Part shown: positions 34,928 through 43,415 of the stretch, piece by piece | Layout: the number at the start of each line of letters is the position of its first letter | Numbering within the stretch: position 1 is the stretch's first letter | Assembly (NCBI RefSeq): GCF_000298315.2 | Contig: NZ_AEYE02000025.1 | Coordinates: forward strand, 62,001 to 126,000 | From: Rhizobium grahamii CCGE 502 | GTDB taxonomy: Bacteria > Pseudomonadota > Alphaproteobacteria > Rhizobiales > Rhizobiaceae | Direction: 5' to 3' | Length of the DNA stretch: 64,000 nucleotides | The notes under the pieces: model-generated | Database searches by the model: none | The model's input: only the letters and a program-made list of their open reading frames with translations | Told to the model about the DNA's origin: nothing | Position numbers and translations under genes: made by a program

Positions 34928-34971
34928 GACACGATGGTATCGTCTATACGAACGTATCGCCTATACCAAGG
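34928..34971. promoter_or_regulatory. Shared motif, copy 6 (tandem, upstream of hydrolase pseudogene)
   Basis: Plus strand ACACGATGGTATCGTCTATA at 34930-34949, then CGAACGTATCGCCTATACCA at 34949-34968 and AGG. Two GTATCG...ATAC dyads lie in tandem (34937-34950 and 34954-34966). One reads toward the hydrolase start (34888, 39 bp) and the other toward the small plus-strand gene at 35057. It retains the motif although the hydrolase itself is broken. Confidence 0.5.
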
Positions 34972-35056
34972 TGCCAATGCCTTCCGAAATGTCCCTCGAC
35001 ATAATCCTGGTCGAAAGCGGCGGCTGCGCTCAACCGCGCCTAAAAATCGGGAGCAG

Positions 35057-35281
35057 ATGATGTTCTACCCTGAACAGGGGCCTTCAAATTTAGGTTTTCC
35101 GCTTGTTGTGATCGCGACTGTGATGGTGGCGATTGTCGCGGTTCTGGTTGTCGTCAGCGATCGACCAGCGCCGACGCGTGTCTGGGTTCCCAATGCTTCC
35201 GCTGGCCAAGGAGCGAGTGCCGCTCTGCCTGTCGGATCGCGTTTGTCGGGGGGAAATAATCATGCCAAGCCCAAGCGATAG
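35057..35281 (+). CDS. Small single-pass membrane protein, unknown
   Basis: A 74-residue frame, ATG 35057 after CGGGAGCAG. One clear membrane span, LVVIATVMVAIVAVLVVV at about residues 15-32, with a Pro-rich and then basic tail (GGNNHAKPKR). No family recognised. Divergent from the broken hydrolase and overlapping the next small gene by 20 bases in another frame. Confidence 0.5.
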   Translation: MMFYPEQGPSNLGFPLVVIATVMVAIVAVLVVVSDRPAPTRVWVPNASAGQGASAALPVGSRLSGGNNHAKPKR

Positions 35282-35474
35282 GCGGTGCCTTCGGCCGCTC
35301 ATGCCGGACGAGGTGTCGATCGCCGCAAGCCTCCTGAAGGAGTACTGCGAAGCTCTACGCTGTGACAGAAATGGCGAGGAGGCGGAGGCGGTGGCACGGG
35401 ATATTATTTGCTGGCTCCAGACCGGAGTTCCGATTCGCGAGCGGCTTCAGGAAATTATCCGGGCCAGAGATTGA
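35262..35474 (+). CDS. Small hypothetical protein
   Basis: A 70-residue frame, ATG 35262 with a strong GGGGGAAATAATC upstream. Sequence SLLKEYCEALRCDRNGEEAE and AVARDIICWLQTGVPIRERL looks helical and protein-like, and resembles the small unnamed proteins common in rhizobia. No domain recognised. Likely cotranscribed with the preceding membrane protein. Confidence 0.5.
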   Translation: MPSPSDRRCLRPLMPDEVSIAASLLKEYCEALRCDRNGEEAEAVARDIICWLQTGVPIRERLQEIIRARD

Positions 35475-36146
35475 GGCCGCTCTTGCCGTCGGTGTAGACA
35501 TGGCAGGGAAGCGACCAATCACCTCTGAGTCAGATGCGGCTGCAGACCTGGAGCGATATTGTGGGGCTGCTAGATGTCGAAATCAGCGGTGTGATTGCCG
35601 CGCTTGGCGACTGGCCGCGTCGGCGACTGGCCCCCCTGACGCGATCAGAGCCCGTCGTTAGATCTTGGAGAAGATGGAGGAAAACGCGGCGACCAATTGG
35701 TTGGACGAATCCAATCAATTGGTCGCCCGTAGATTATTTCGTTGGACGCGACACTTTTAATGATCGGGACGGGACTACTTACCGGCGGCGTCTGGGCCAA
35801 ACCGCCTAGGTGTTCCAAAGAGTGCGGTTTCGGCAGTGAAGCTGGGTGAGTGAGTGAAGGCGATCCTCGTATTCGGCATAGGCTTCCGACCTCCGGAGTT
35901 CGAACCTGCTGTTGCATACCTATTTTGCAGGCGTTTGTTGCTTTTTGTCCGAGAAGGAGTTGCAACATCTTTGCAAGTGTTGCAGCGGCGACAGAGCCGA
36001 GTGTTGCTTTTTTATACGCCGCTGAACTGGAGGGCAGCATGCCTCTCTAGGCTCGCGCATGCGAGGCCGGTCACGCGCAGGTCATCGCCGAAGTGCTGAC
36101 AGGACGCCGATGCGATGGCTGTCATCGGGTAAACGCCAGCCAAACC
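35475..36146. other. Non-coding stretch with short repeats
   Basis: About 0.67 kb with no convincing gene. It holds two copies of an 11-mer on the minus strand (listed separately) and TTGCAACATCTTTGCAAG-like repeats of TTGCAA around 35960-35982. It separates the small proteins from the toxin-antitoxin promoter. Confidence 0.5.
35936..36012 (-). repeat. Pair of AAAAAGCAACA 11-mers, left side
   Basis: On the minus strand AAAAAGCAACA occurs at 36002-36012 and again at 35936-35946, 66 bp apart. The same 11-mer occurs twice on the plus strand at 37466-37544 with 68-bp spacing. The two pairs are in inverted orientation on either side of the toxin-antitoxin genes. Confidence 0.45.
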
Positions 36147-36193
36147 TTGACCCGCAACCGGCGTTCCGTGCTATAATGTGTACATGTAAACAC
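36147..36193 (+). promoter_or_regulatory. Toxin-antitoxin promoter and operator
   Basis: TTGACC at 36147-36152 and a perfect TATAAT at 36172-36177, spacer 19 bp (long, so the -35 is less sure). Right after the -10 lies GTGTACATGTAAACAC (36178-36193), containing the palindrome TACATGTA with GTGT/ACAC ends. This is a good place for autorepression by the ribbon-helix-helix antitoxin. An AUG follows at 36209 after GGAGATTGGAGC. Confidence 0.65.
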
Positions 36194-36208
36194 AACGGAG
36201 ATTGGAGC

Positions 36209-36469
36209 ATGAGTGCGACTATGACGATCCGTGTCTCGGAAGACACCTTGGCCAAGCTGACAAAGATCGCCGAAGGGACGAAGCGCAGCAAATCCTTCCT
36301 CGCGGGGGAGGCGGTCTCGGCCTACGTCGAGCGCGAGCTTGCCATTATTGAAGGCATCCAGCGCGGGCTGGGCGACGTGACGGCTGGCCGCGTAGTCCCG
36401 CACGAGCAAGCGATGGCTGAAGCCCGCCAGATAATTGCGGAAGCACGGCGCAAGAAAGCGCAAGGATGA
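36209..36469 (+). CDS. Ribbon-helix-helix antitoxin (ParD/CopG-like)
   Basis: An 86-residue protein, ATG 36209 after GATTGGAGC. TMTIRVSEDTLAKLTKIAEG is the ribbon strand and first helix of an RHH DNA-binding fold, with SKSFLAGEAVSAYVERE as the second helix. The Lys-rich C-terminus (AEARRKKAQG) would wrap the toxin. Such antitoxins dimerise, bind the toxin and repress their own promoter. Its stop overlaps the toxin ATG (ATGA at 36466-36469), which fixes the stoichiometry by coupled translation. Confidence 0.88.
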   Translation: MSATMTIRVSEDTLAKLTKIAEGTKRSKSFLAGEAVSAYVERELAIIEGIQRGLGDVTAGRVVPHEQAMAEARQIIAEARRKKAQG

Positions 36470-36756
36470 GTCAAGTTGTCTGGTCGGCTGACGCACACCG
36501 CGACTATCTCGACATCCTCGCCTACATTGCCGACGATAATCCGGATGCAGCCGAGCGGGTCGTTGACGCCATCGAAGACGCGGGCAACAGGCTCAGTGAG
36601 TTCGCCACCGGCAGGCCGGGGCGCGTGACTGGCACTTACGAGAAGGTAGTGACGGGCTTGCCCTACATCATCGCTTACGCGCTGACGGACGAGGCAGTAG
36701 TGGTCGTCCGCGTCATCCATGCGGCCCGCGACTGGCAGGAGGAGGAGTGGCCGTAA
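36466..36756 (+). CDS. RelE/ParE-superfamily toxin
   Basis: A 96-residue protein coupled to the antitoxin. VVWSADAHRDYLDILAYIAD is the first strand-helix of ParE-like toxins, GRPGRVTGTYEKVVTGLPY the middle, and VVVVRVIHAARDWQEEEWP the final strand with the HAARxW ending typical of ParE. ParE members poison DNA gyrase and RelE members cleave mRNA; HAARxW fits ParE better. Together with the antitoxin it is a complete type II module, suited to plasmid or island stability. Confidence 0.88.
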   Translation: MSQVVWSADAHRDYLDILAYIADDNPDAAERVVDAIEDAGNRLSEFATGRPGRVTGTYEKVVTGLPYIIAYALTDEAVVVVRVIHAARDWQEEEWP

Positions 36757-37499
36757 CCTCAGTAGGGATGCGAGATGTGATCCCGACCACGTGGACAACC
36801 GCGAACGAACGCTATTTTGCTTTTTGGAGCCGCACATGGAGTTATTGATAGCGTCATCCTGAGGGAAGCCCGATGCAGCGACGTCCGAAAGCAACTAGCA
36901 CAATCAAGCTCACGACCTGTTAGAATTCGAAGGCGCATCCACGGGGAGAGAATTGAAGCTCAGGTATGGCTGGCGCTGCCGTGTTTTGGTTGGGGCAGCA
37001 CTACGGCCTTGAATCACTGGGACCGCACCAGGGACCTTGACCGTTTGGCCTTCATTCTAAACATTTCTCAGATACGCCGTCAGTTCGCAACCTTGACTGT
37101 AACGCCAACGCCGCCACTGACGTGATCGTCACCTGCTCGTTTGAGATTGACCCACGGGAGTTCGACAAGGTGCTGTCTGGTTGGCAATTTGCGGGCAAGA
37201 AAGCTTTGGAGAAGCGTGTCTTTTACGACCTTAAGGCAGCCGACGGACACGTCTGGCTCATGGGGAATAATGAAGGCACAACAGTGGTCGCTGAGCGATA
37301 CGAAGAGTGACCTCCAGCGACGTCCACGCACCGCAACGTCACGGGTCCGCGCCGCGCGATTGTCGGCCAGCAGGGGTGCCTTCTTGATGGTCTGAGGAGC
37401 CGGTGATTTAGCCGGCATATAGACCCGCGCTCCCGAACGCGGGCAAATGTCACAACGCCGCTTCGAAAAAGCAACAGGCGAAACCGCCGCTTATCGAGG
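36757..37499. other. Intergenic stretch after the toxin-antitoxin genes
   Basis: No convincing gene in this stretch. A 62-residue frame beginning with GTG at 37122 (CSFEIDPREFDKVLSGWQF) is protein-like but has no ribosome-binding site or known family, so I leave it as doubtful. The right end carries the repeat cluster and DnaA box listed separately. Confidence 0.4.
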
Positions 37500-37558
37500 T
37501 TATCCACAAAAACGCAACGGGCGGTTTGGCCGCAAAAAGCAACACGGACGAAACCGCC
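37466..37558 (+). repeat. Repeat cluster: AAAAAGCAACA and AAACCGCC / GGCGGTTT
   Basis: AAAAAGCAACA at 37466-37476 and 37534-37544. AAACCGCC at 37481-37488 and 37551-37558, and its reverse complement GGCGGTTT at 37520-37527. The middle element can pair with either outer one, giving alternative hairpins. A DnaA box lies between. The cluster ends 3 bp before the dif-like site. Confidence 0.55.
37500..37508 (+). promoter_or_regulatory. DnaA box
   Basis: TTATCCACA, identical to the consensus high-affinity DnaA box. A single box can occur by chance, but here it sits within a repeat cluster next to a dif-like site. Confidence 0.45.
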
Positions 37559-37561
37559 TGT

Positions 37562-37589
37562 GAATTCCATAATGTTGATTATGCCACAT
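37562..37589 (+). other. dif-like XerC/XerD recombination site
   Basis: An 11-6-11 layout: GAATTCCATAA, centre TGTTGA, TTATGCCACAT. The inner arms CATAA and TTATG are those of bacterial dif sites (GCATAA-TGTATA-TTATG in the textbook site), and the centre starts TGT as in dif. CATAAT/ATTATG is a 6-bp dyad with a 4-base centre. The outer arm bases differ, as they do in plasmid-borne dif sites. Function is inferred. Confidence 0.45.
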
Positions 37590-37990
37590 TTTTGTAGCCG
37601 GGGTGGGTTCAAGGATGTGCGACTTGCGATAAAGGGCTTGTCTTGTTCGCTATGGGTCACGAGCCGTCCCTCTTTCCAAAAATCTGTTCGATTACGATAT
37701 TGTCGCGTGGGTGGCGATTGCTGCGCGAAAGTCTACTGCTGGCGAAAATATTTATGACATCGGCGACGCCAACCTGTCGCGCACCGTCTGTCCGGCCACA
37801 TGGTCGCGTGCGGACAAAAATCAACGATATGCACAGATAGTCCCCACCTGTCCTGTCGTGTTGGCACCGCGGGAATAGCCTCAGTCAGGTGGCTTTTTCT
37901 TCCTCTCAGCGGAGCGGAAGCCATGGCCCCTGAGCTCCAAGCAGGCGAGAGCGTCCCGACTAACAAATCCTTGCCGTTGGCGGCTAAACT
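37590..37990. other. Non-coding stretch
   Basis: About 0.4 kb between the dif-like site and the 3' end of the lipoprotein hydrolase gene. Only short frames without family resemblance. No clear terminator was seen for the efflux operon that ends here. Confidence 0.5.
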
Positions 37991-39271
37991 TCAGTACGCA
38001 ATCTGCCCATCCTTGATTGGTGCGCCGTCGGAGGAGAGTTCCTCCTTGAGAATCTCCCGCGCCTCAGGACTGATGACAGCGACTGGTGCCGCGATGGCAA
38101 GACGCGCGGCAGAGCCTGCAAAGTTTGCGGCGCTCACGCCGATATGGTCTGCCGCGCTTGCCTGTCCGCCATCCAGGCTCTGCCCAGCCAGGCGCCGCCC
38201 GAGCAGGCGCACGATCTCCGGGCTGTCGGCAAAGGCGTTATGCCCGAGTGGATCGTTCGTCGCGATCGCGCTCGTGTCGATGACGGAAACGCCGAGTTCG
38301 TTGAAAAGAGGTGCGTAGGGTCTGAGATCGGACCCGCCGAGACGTTTGACGCCGCCCGAAAGCCAGCCCGAGACTTCCAGCGCCTTGTCATGTTTCGATG
38401 TCAGGATAGCAAAGTGCGGCCGCGTCGGTCCCATTTCCGTGAACTGACGGCGGAAGACGTCGATATCGATGTCCGGCGATGCGAGCACGACGTTCTTCAC
38501 CTTCGCCGGGATCGATTTCTCACGCATTGCGACGCCGCGGAGTGCCTCCGCCGCCAACCAGCCGCCCATCGAGTGAGCGAGGATTGTCACATCGGAGACG
38601 TCGGGACTCTTCACCGCCTGGAGGATCAGATCCTCGAGGGCGCGGCGCGAGTAGTTCGCGCTCTCCTTGTCGTAGAGGTAATCGAAGACGCGCCCTCTGG
38701 ACGGCCAGGTGAAGAGGATGGGCGCGGCGTCAGTTCCAGAGTCATGGACGATCTGTGCGAAGCGGAAAACCGCGTCGGCATAGGTGTTGTTGAATCCATG
38801 CACGAAGATGATGACCTGGTGCTTCCTGTTTCGATTTGCCCGGTACCAGTCCAAGGCTTGCCCTTCGGACTGGACCTTGGCAACCCGGGTGACCGCGAAG
38901 TCCTTTTGCGGGTTGGGCGGCATGCGCGACGGCCACTGCACCTCGCCGATCTTGCGATTCCGGTCGGGGGGAATGGAGACGTCGACGCTGTTAAGCGAGA
39001 TCGCAGTCCCGCGGTCGCCGGAAAAGAGCTTGCCGGGATCCTCCGAAGGCTTGCGCGTCGTGGCGACGAGCATGGTAACCCGAGTGGTGCCGATCGGGGC
39101 GGCGGCGAGCGGCCGCAGGACGTCTTGCGCTCGACTGGCGCAACCCGACGCGACAAGCGACAGGGCAACAAGCACTGGGACGGCCTTACATGCGCAACGA
39201 ACGGTCGCGATCGTCGTAGTGCGGCGGTATCCCTGGGCAACGTGCCCAGGGTGCGAGGGCGATCCTGTCAT
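37991..39271 (-). CDS. DUF900-type alpha/beta-hydrolase lipoprotein
   Basis: A 426-residue protein starting at 39271, one base from the pump gene's stop. The first 45 residues end in VALSLVASGCASR, a lipobox with the lipidation Cys. VTMLVATTRKPSEDPGKLFS starts the DUF900 hydrolase domain. HQVIIFVHGFNNTYADAVFR gives the oxyanion loop, LAHSMGGWLAAEAL the nucleophile Ser, and ATNDPLGHNAFADS the likely His. It is a serine-esterase-like protein anchored in the envelope. Fourth gene of the RND operon; its role in efflux is unknown. The basic N-terminal 28 residues before the signal suggest the true start may be downstream. Confidence 0.87.
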   Translation of the reverse strand: MTGSPSHPGHVAQGYRRTTTIATVRCACKAVPVLVALSLVASGCASRAQDVLRPLAAAPIGTTRVTMLVATTRKPSEDPGKLFSGDRGTAISLNSVDVSIPPDRNRKIGEVQWPSRMPPNPQKDFAVTRVAKVQSEGQALDWYRANRNRKHQVIIFVHGFNNTYADAVFRFAQIVHDSGTDAAPILFTWPSRGRVFDYLYDKESANYSRRALEDLILQAVKSPDVSDVTILAHSMGGWLAAEALRGVAMREKSIPAKVKNVVLASPDIDIDVFRRQFTEMGPTRPHFAILTSKHDKALEVSGWLSGGVKRLGGSDLRPYAPLFNELGVSVIDTSAIATNDPLGHNAFADSPEIVRLLGRRLAGQSLDGGQASAADHIGVSAANFAGSAARLAIAAPVAVISPEAREILKEELSSDGAPIKDGQIAY

Positions 39272-39272
39272 T

Positions 39273-42200
39273 TCAGTTCTGCTCCACTTCGCGGGGGATA
39301 CGGAACCAGGCGACGTAGAGCGCCGGCAGGAAGAGAAGCGTCAGCGCCGTGCCGACCACGATCCCGCCCATCATCGCGTAGGCCATCGGTCCCCAGAATA
39401 TCTCGTGCGAGATCGGAATCAGGGCGAGCGTCGCGGCCGCCGCGGTGAGCATGATAGGTCGCATGCGATGCTCGGTCGCCTCCACCACCGCCTTCCATGG
39501 CGACATTCCCTCCGCGCGCAACTCCTCGATCTGCACTATGAGGATGACGGAGTTGCGGATGAGGATTCCAACGAGCGCCAGGACGCCCAGCAGTGCGACG
39601 AATCCTAGCGGCGAGTTGCTGGTGAGCAGCGCCACGACGACGCCGATGAGTGCCAGCGGCGCCACCGAAAAGACCAGCAATAGCCGGTGGAAGCTCTGGA
39701 GTTGGATCATCAACAGCGTCGCCATGATGACGAACATGGCGGGCGCCACCTTGGCGATCGGTCCCTGTGACTTGGCGCTTTCCTCGACCGCGCCGCCGAC
39801 TTGTACAGAGTACCCGGCCGGCAGCGTCTGTTCGAAGGCCGCGACCTTTGCGGAGAGCGCCTTCACGACCGTTGCCGGCTGCGTCGCGTCGCCGATCCCG
39901 GCCTTGATGGTGATGGTCGGAATTCTGTCGCGCCGCCAGATCGTCGGCTGTTCGAGTTCGTAGTGGAATGTCGCCACCGAGGATAGCGGCACGGCCTGGC
40001 CGCTGCTGCTCTGCAGTTGCAGGTCAAGCAGGGTATCGATCGAGCCCCTCTCCTTTTCCGCGGCACGGCCGATGACGTCTACGAGGTAGATGTCGTCGCG
40101 GACCTGCGTCAGCGCGCTTCCCTGGACCACGGTGTTGAGCGCCGTCGCGATATCCTGGGACGAGACCCCAAGCTGTCGGGCCTTGTCTTGCAAAACGTCG
40201 ATCTTCACGACGCGGGCGGGCTCGTTCCAATTGAAAGCAAGGTTCCTAAGCGAGGGATGGGTGCCGACGATGGTGCCCAGCTTCTGCGCCAGGTCGCGCA
40301 CCGTCTGCAGGTTCTCGCCGGATACGCGATACTGGATCGGCTTGCCGACCGGAGGTCCGATGTCGAGCAGCTTCACGTAGGCATCCGTTCCCGGAAAGGT
40401 CTTCTGAAGATAAGTTTCCATCTGGTGCTTCAGCTTGTCCCTAACGTTTAGCCCCTTTGTGACAATGATCGTCTGGCCGATGGAAACGTCTGCCGGCTGC
40501 ACGTCGAACGAAAGAAGGAACCGCGGCGCACCCCTTCCCACGTATGTCGACCAATGTTCAACATCAGGGTTACCGGCTAGCACCTCATGTTCGAACTGGG
40601 CCATCTGGCGGCTCGTCTCAGCGATCGAACTGTTCTGCGGCAGGCTCCAGTCGACTATCAGTTCCGGACGGTCGGAGCTTGGGAAGAACTGCTGCTGCAC
40701 CATCGACAGACCGACGACCGAACCAGCGAAGAGCAGAACGGTTGCGACGATGGTGATCCAGCGCCAGCGCAGGCAGAACTGCAGCAGGCTCGAAAACGCC
40801 TTGGCAAAGCGGCCCTTATGCTCGGCGTGCTTCTTCATGGTCTTCGGTAGGATGGTCACACCGATCAGAGGCGTGAACAAGACCGCGACCACCCATGAAA
40901 CGACCAAAGAAACTGCGATAACGACGAAAAGCGTGAAGGTGAACTCGCCAGCGCTGCTCTTGTTGAAAGCGACGGGAATGAAGCCCGCCACGGTGACCAG
41001 CGTCCCAGTCAGCATCGGAAAGGCCGTCGAAGTATAGACGTAAGTCGCAGCGCTTCTGAGGCTGTCGCCCGCCTCCAGTCGCGCGACCATCATCTCGACG
41101 GCGATCATGGCATCGTCGACGAGAAGACCCAGCGCGATGATCAGCGCTCCGAGCGAGATGCGCTGCAGCGAGATGCCCGTGTAGAGCATCACCAGGAATG
41201 TTATGGCGAGCACGAGCGGGATTGCGACCGCCACCACCATGCCCGCTCTCATCCCGAGGCTGATGAAGCTGATCGCCAACACGATCGCGACGGCTTCGAA
41301 CAGGGCCTTGGTGAAGCCGCCGACCGCCTCCTCAACCACCTTCGGCTGATCGGAGACCTTCTCGACGGAGACGCCGACAGGAAGATCCTGGATGATGTTG
41401 CCCATCGTCTTTTCAAGGGTTCCCCCGAAGGCCAGCAGGTTGCCGCCCGTCTTCATGCCGATCGCGAGGCCGATGGCCGGCTTGCCGTTGAAGCGAAAGA
41501 GCGACGTCGGCGGATCGACATAGCCGCGTGTGATGGTGGCGACGTCGGTCAGCGGGAAGAAACGGTCGTTTACCCGAAGATTGATCCCGCGCAAGGTCTC
41601 TTCCGAGATGAACCGCCCGCCGACCCGCAAGGCGACGCGCTCGGGGCCGGTTTCGACAAAGCCGGACTGGGTTACGGCGTTTTGCGCCTGCAGCGTGGTG
41701 ATAATCGCGGCGCGGTCGATACCGAGAGCGGCGATCTTGCGGGTGGAGAATTCCAGATAGATCACCTCGTCCTGCGCCCCGACGATGTCGACCTTGCCGA
41801 CGTCGGGTATCTTGAGGATCTGCGTCCGGGCGTTCTCGGCGTAGTCGCGCAGTTCCCTCTGCGTAAGCCCGCTGTCGCCCGTAAAGGCAAAGATATTCCC
41901 GTAGACGTCGCCGAACTGGTCGTCGAAGAAGGGTCCGACAACGCCCTGTGGAAACTCGTGCCTGATGTCGTCGACCAGGTTGCGGACGCGCGACCAGGTC
42001 GGCTTCACGTTCCGCGCGTTGGTATCCGGCAGTAGATCGACGAAGACGATCGTCTGGCCGGCGGTGGTGATGCTTCGCGTATGTTCGAGGTTGTCGAGTT
42101 CCTGTAGCTTCTTTTCGATGCGGTCAGTGACCTGCTGGGTCACCTCAGCGGCTGAAGCGCCGGGCCACTGTGCCTGGATCACCATCGTCTTGATCGTGAA

Positions 42201-42326
42201 GGATGGATCCTCCTCGCGGCCGAGCCCGAGATAGGCAAAGGCCCCCGCCACCGCGAACATGATCATAAAGTACCAGACGAGGGAGCGATGCTCGAGCGCC
42301 CAGTCCGAAAGGTTGATTTTTTTCAC
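39273..42326 (-). CDS. RND efflux pump inner-membrane permease
   Basis: A 1017-residue protein starting at GTG 42326, overlapping the adaptor's TGA (GTGA). RND architecture: TM1 near residues 12-34, large periplasmic loop, TM2-7, second loop and TM8-12. GREEDPSFTIKTMVIQAQWP and GASAAEVTQQVTDRIEKKL are class motifs; the proton-relay Asp pair is in LGLLVDDAMIAVEMMV (TM4). It exports drugs or other compounds using the proton gradient. It is of the HAE/AcrB-like type with the short N-terminus common in alphaproteobacteria. No outer-membrane TolC gene is nearby, so it must borrow one. Confidence 0.93.
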   Translation of the reverse strand: MKKINLSDWALEHRSLVWYFMIMFAVAGAFAYLGLGREEDPSFTIKTMVIQAQWPGASAAEVTQQVTDRIEKKLQELDNLEHTRSITTAGQTIVFVDLLPDTNARNVKPTWSRVRNLVDDIRHEFPQGVVGPFFDDQFGDVYGNIFAFTGDSGLTQRELRDYAENARTQILKIPDVGKVDIVGAQDEVIYLEFSTRKIAALGIDRAAIITTLQAQNAVTQSGFVETGPERVALRVGGRFISEETLRGINLRVNDRFFPLTDVATITRGYVDPPTSLFRFNGKPAIGLAIGMKTGGNLLAFGGTLEKTMGNIIQDLPVGVSVEKVSDQPKVVEEAVGGFTKALFEAVAIVLAISFISLGMRAGMVVAVAIPLVLAITFLVMLYTGISLQRISLGALIIALGLLVDDAMIAVEMMVARLEAGDSLRSAATYVYTSTAFPMLTGTLVTVAGFIPVAFNKSSAGEFTFTLFVVIAVSLVVSWVVAVLFTPLIGVTILPKTMKKHAEHKGRFAKAFSSLLQFCLRWRWITIVATVLLFAGSVVGLSMVQQQFFPSSDRPELIVDWSLPQNSSIAETSRQMAQFEHEVLAGNPDVEHWSTYVGRGAPRFLLSFDVQPADVSIGQTIIVTKGLNVRDKLKHQMETYLQKTFPGTDAYVKLLDIGPPVGKPIQYRVSGENLQTVRDLAQKLGTIVGTHPSLRNLAFNWNEPARVVKIDVLQDKARQLGVSSQDIATALNTVVQGSALTQVRDDIYLVDVIGRAAEKERGSIDTLLDLQLQSSSGQAVPLSSVATFHYELEQPTIWRRDRIPTITIKAGIGDATQPATVVKALSAKVAAFEQTLPAGYSVQVGGAVEESAKSQGPIAKVAPAMFVIMATLLMIQLQSFHRLLLVFSVAPLALIGVVVALLTSNSPLGFVALLGVLALVGILIRNSVILIVQIEELRAEGMSPWKAVVEATEHRMRPIMLTAAAATLALIPISHEIFWGPMAYAMMGGIVVGTALTLLFLPALYVAWFRIPREVEQN

Positions 42327-43414
42327 GGGCTTGGCTCCTGTGCGAGTTTCACTTTCTGTCCGTCGACAAGTTCATCGATCCCGGCGACGACGATCTCTTC
42401 CCCTTCCCGAAGGCCGGAAAGCACCTGGACGACGCGGCCACCAGCCCGCTTGGCGAGTTGGACGGCTCGGAGGTTGACCGCGCCTGTCGACCGGTCCACG
42501 ATCCAGACTTGGTCGGCGCCATCCTTGTCGACTATGGCGGAGATCGGCAGAGTGACTGATGCCTTCTTTCCAGCCAGGGGCTTGACAGAAACCACCGAAC
42601 CGAGACGGAAAATCTCAGGTGCCTGATCTATAGCGAGCTTGACCCTATAAGTGCGGGTACTGGGATCAGCCTGGGGCGCGATCTCGCGCACCTTGCCCAC
42701 TGTCTCCTGCTTGGGGTTGAGTTGGAGCGCGACATCGACGTGGTCGCCCACGCGCCCAGATGAAAGTAGCGCCTCCGGAACGTCGACGACCACGTCACGC
42801 TGCTCGAGGCGTGCCAGCTTCAGGACAGGCTGCCCCGGCGAGACGGTCTGGCCCATTTCTACGAACGTAGCGGTGACGACGCCATCGAATTCGGCCCTGA
42901 GCTCGGAGTAGCCAAGCTGCTCATGCGCCTTGCCAAGGCTCGCCGTTGCTCTGGCAGCATTGGCGGTAGCCGACTTGAGCTGCTGTTCGGCAAGATCGTG
43001 TTCGGCAATGCTGGCTGCATTGTTCTGGACGAGCCTTCGCTTGCGCGTTTCGGTCGTCGCGGCGTTCTCCAACTGAGCCTGGGCGTTGCGAAGATCGGCC
43101 TCCGCGCTCTTAACCGCGAGCTGCAGACTGAGAGGATCGATCTCCGCGAGCACGTCGCCCTTGCGCACGAGGTCGCCAACCTCGACCTTGCGCGATACCA
43201 TTCGCCCAAGAGTCCGGAACGCCAGATCGGTCTCGATGCGGGCTCGGACGACGCCAGGCAAGCCTGCCGCTTGGTCCCGCTCGGCTGTGGCTATCACCGC
43301 TTTGACGGGACGAGGTCCCGCCTGCTCTTCTGCGGCGTAGTTTTGATCGCAGCCGACGAGCAGAGGAATTGAGAGAAGAATTGAAAGAGCGCTGCATATG
43401 CGGACGAGTGTCAT
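42323..43414 (-). CDS. RND efflux periplasmic adaptor lipoprotein, second
   Basis: A 363-residue protein from ATG 43414, just after the first adaptor's stop. LLSIPLLVGCDQN is a lipobox. DLAFRTLGRMVSRKVEVGDL and VRKGDVLAEIDPLSLQLAV form the lipoyl half-motif, the AQLENAATTETRKRRLVQNN stretch is the coiled-coil hairpin, and YSELRAEFDGVVTATFVEMG is the second lipoyl half. It bridges the permease and an outer-membrane channel. Shares layout with the upstream adaptor, so the pump has two different adaptors. Confidence 0.92.
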   Translation of the reverse strand: MTLVRICSALSILLSIPLLVGCDQNYAAEEQAGPRPVKAVIATAERDQAAGLPGVVRARIETDLAFRTLGRMVSRKVEVGDLVRKGDVLAEIDPLSLQLAVKSAEADLRNAQAQLENAATTETRKRRLVQNNAASIAEHDLAEQQLKSATANAARATASLGKAHEQLGYSELRAEFDGVVTATFVEMGQTVSPGQPVLKLARLEQRDVVVDVPEALLSSGRVGDHVDVALQLNPKQETVGKVREIAPQADPSTRTYRVKLAIDQAPEIFRLGSVVSVKPLAGKKASVTLPISAIVDKDGADQVWIVDRSTGAVNLRAVQLAKRAGGRVVQVLSGLREGEEIVVAGIDELVDGQKVKLAQEPSP

Positions 43415-43415
43415 C

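Noticed and set aside
35881-35930. GAGTTCGAACC, T-loop-like string
   Set aside because: No acceptor, D or anticodon arms can be folded around it, so not a tRNA.
37122-37310. 62-residue frame starting with GTG
   Set aside because: Protein-like, but without ribosome-binding site or family; left undecided.
38144-39448. 434-residue open frame on the plus strand
   Set aside because: Antisense to the DUF900 lipoprotein gene; composition is not protein-like.
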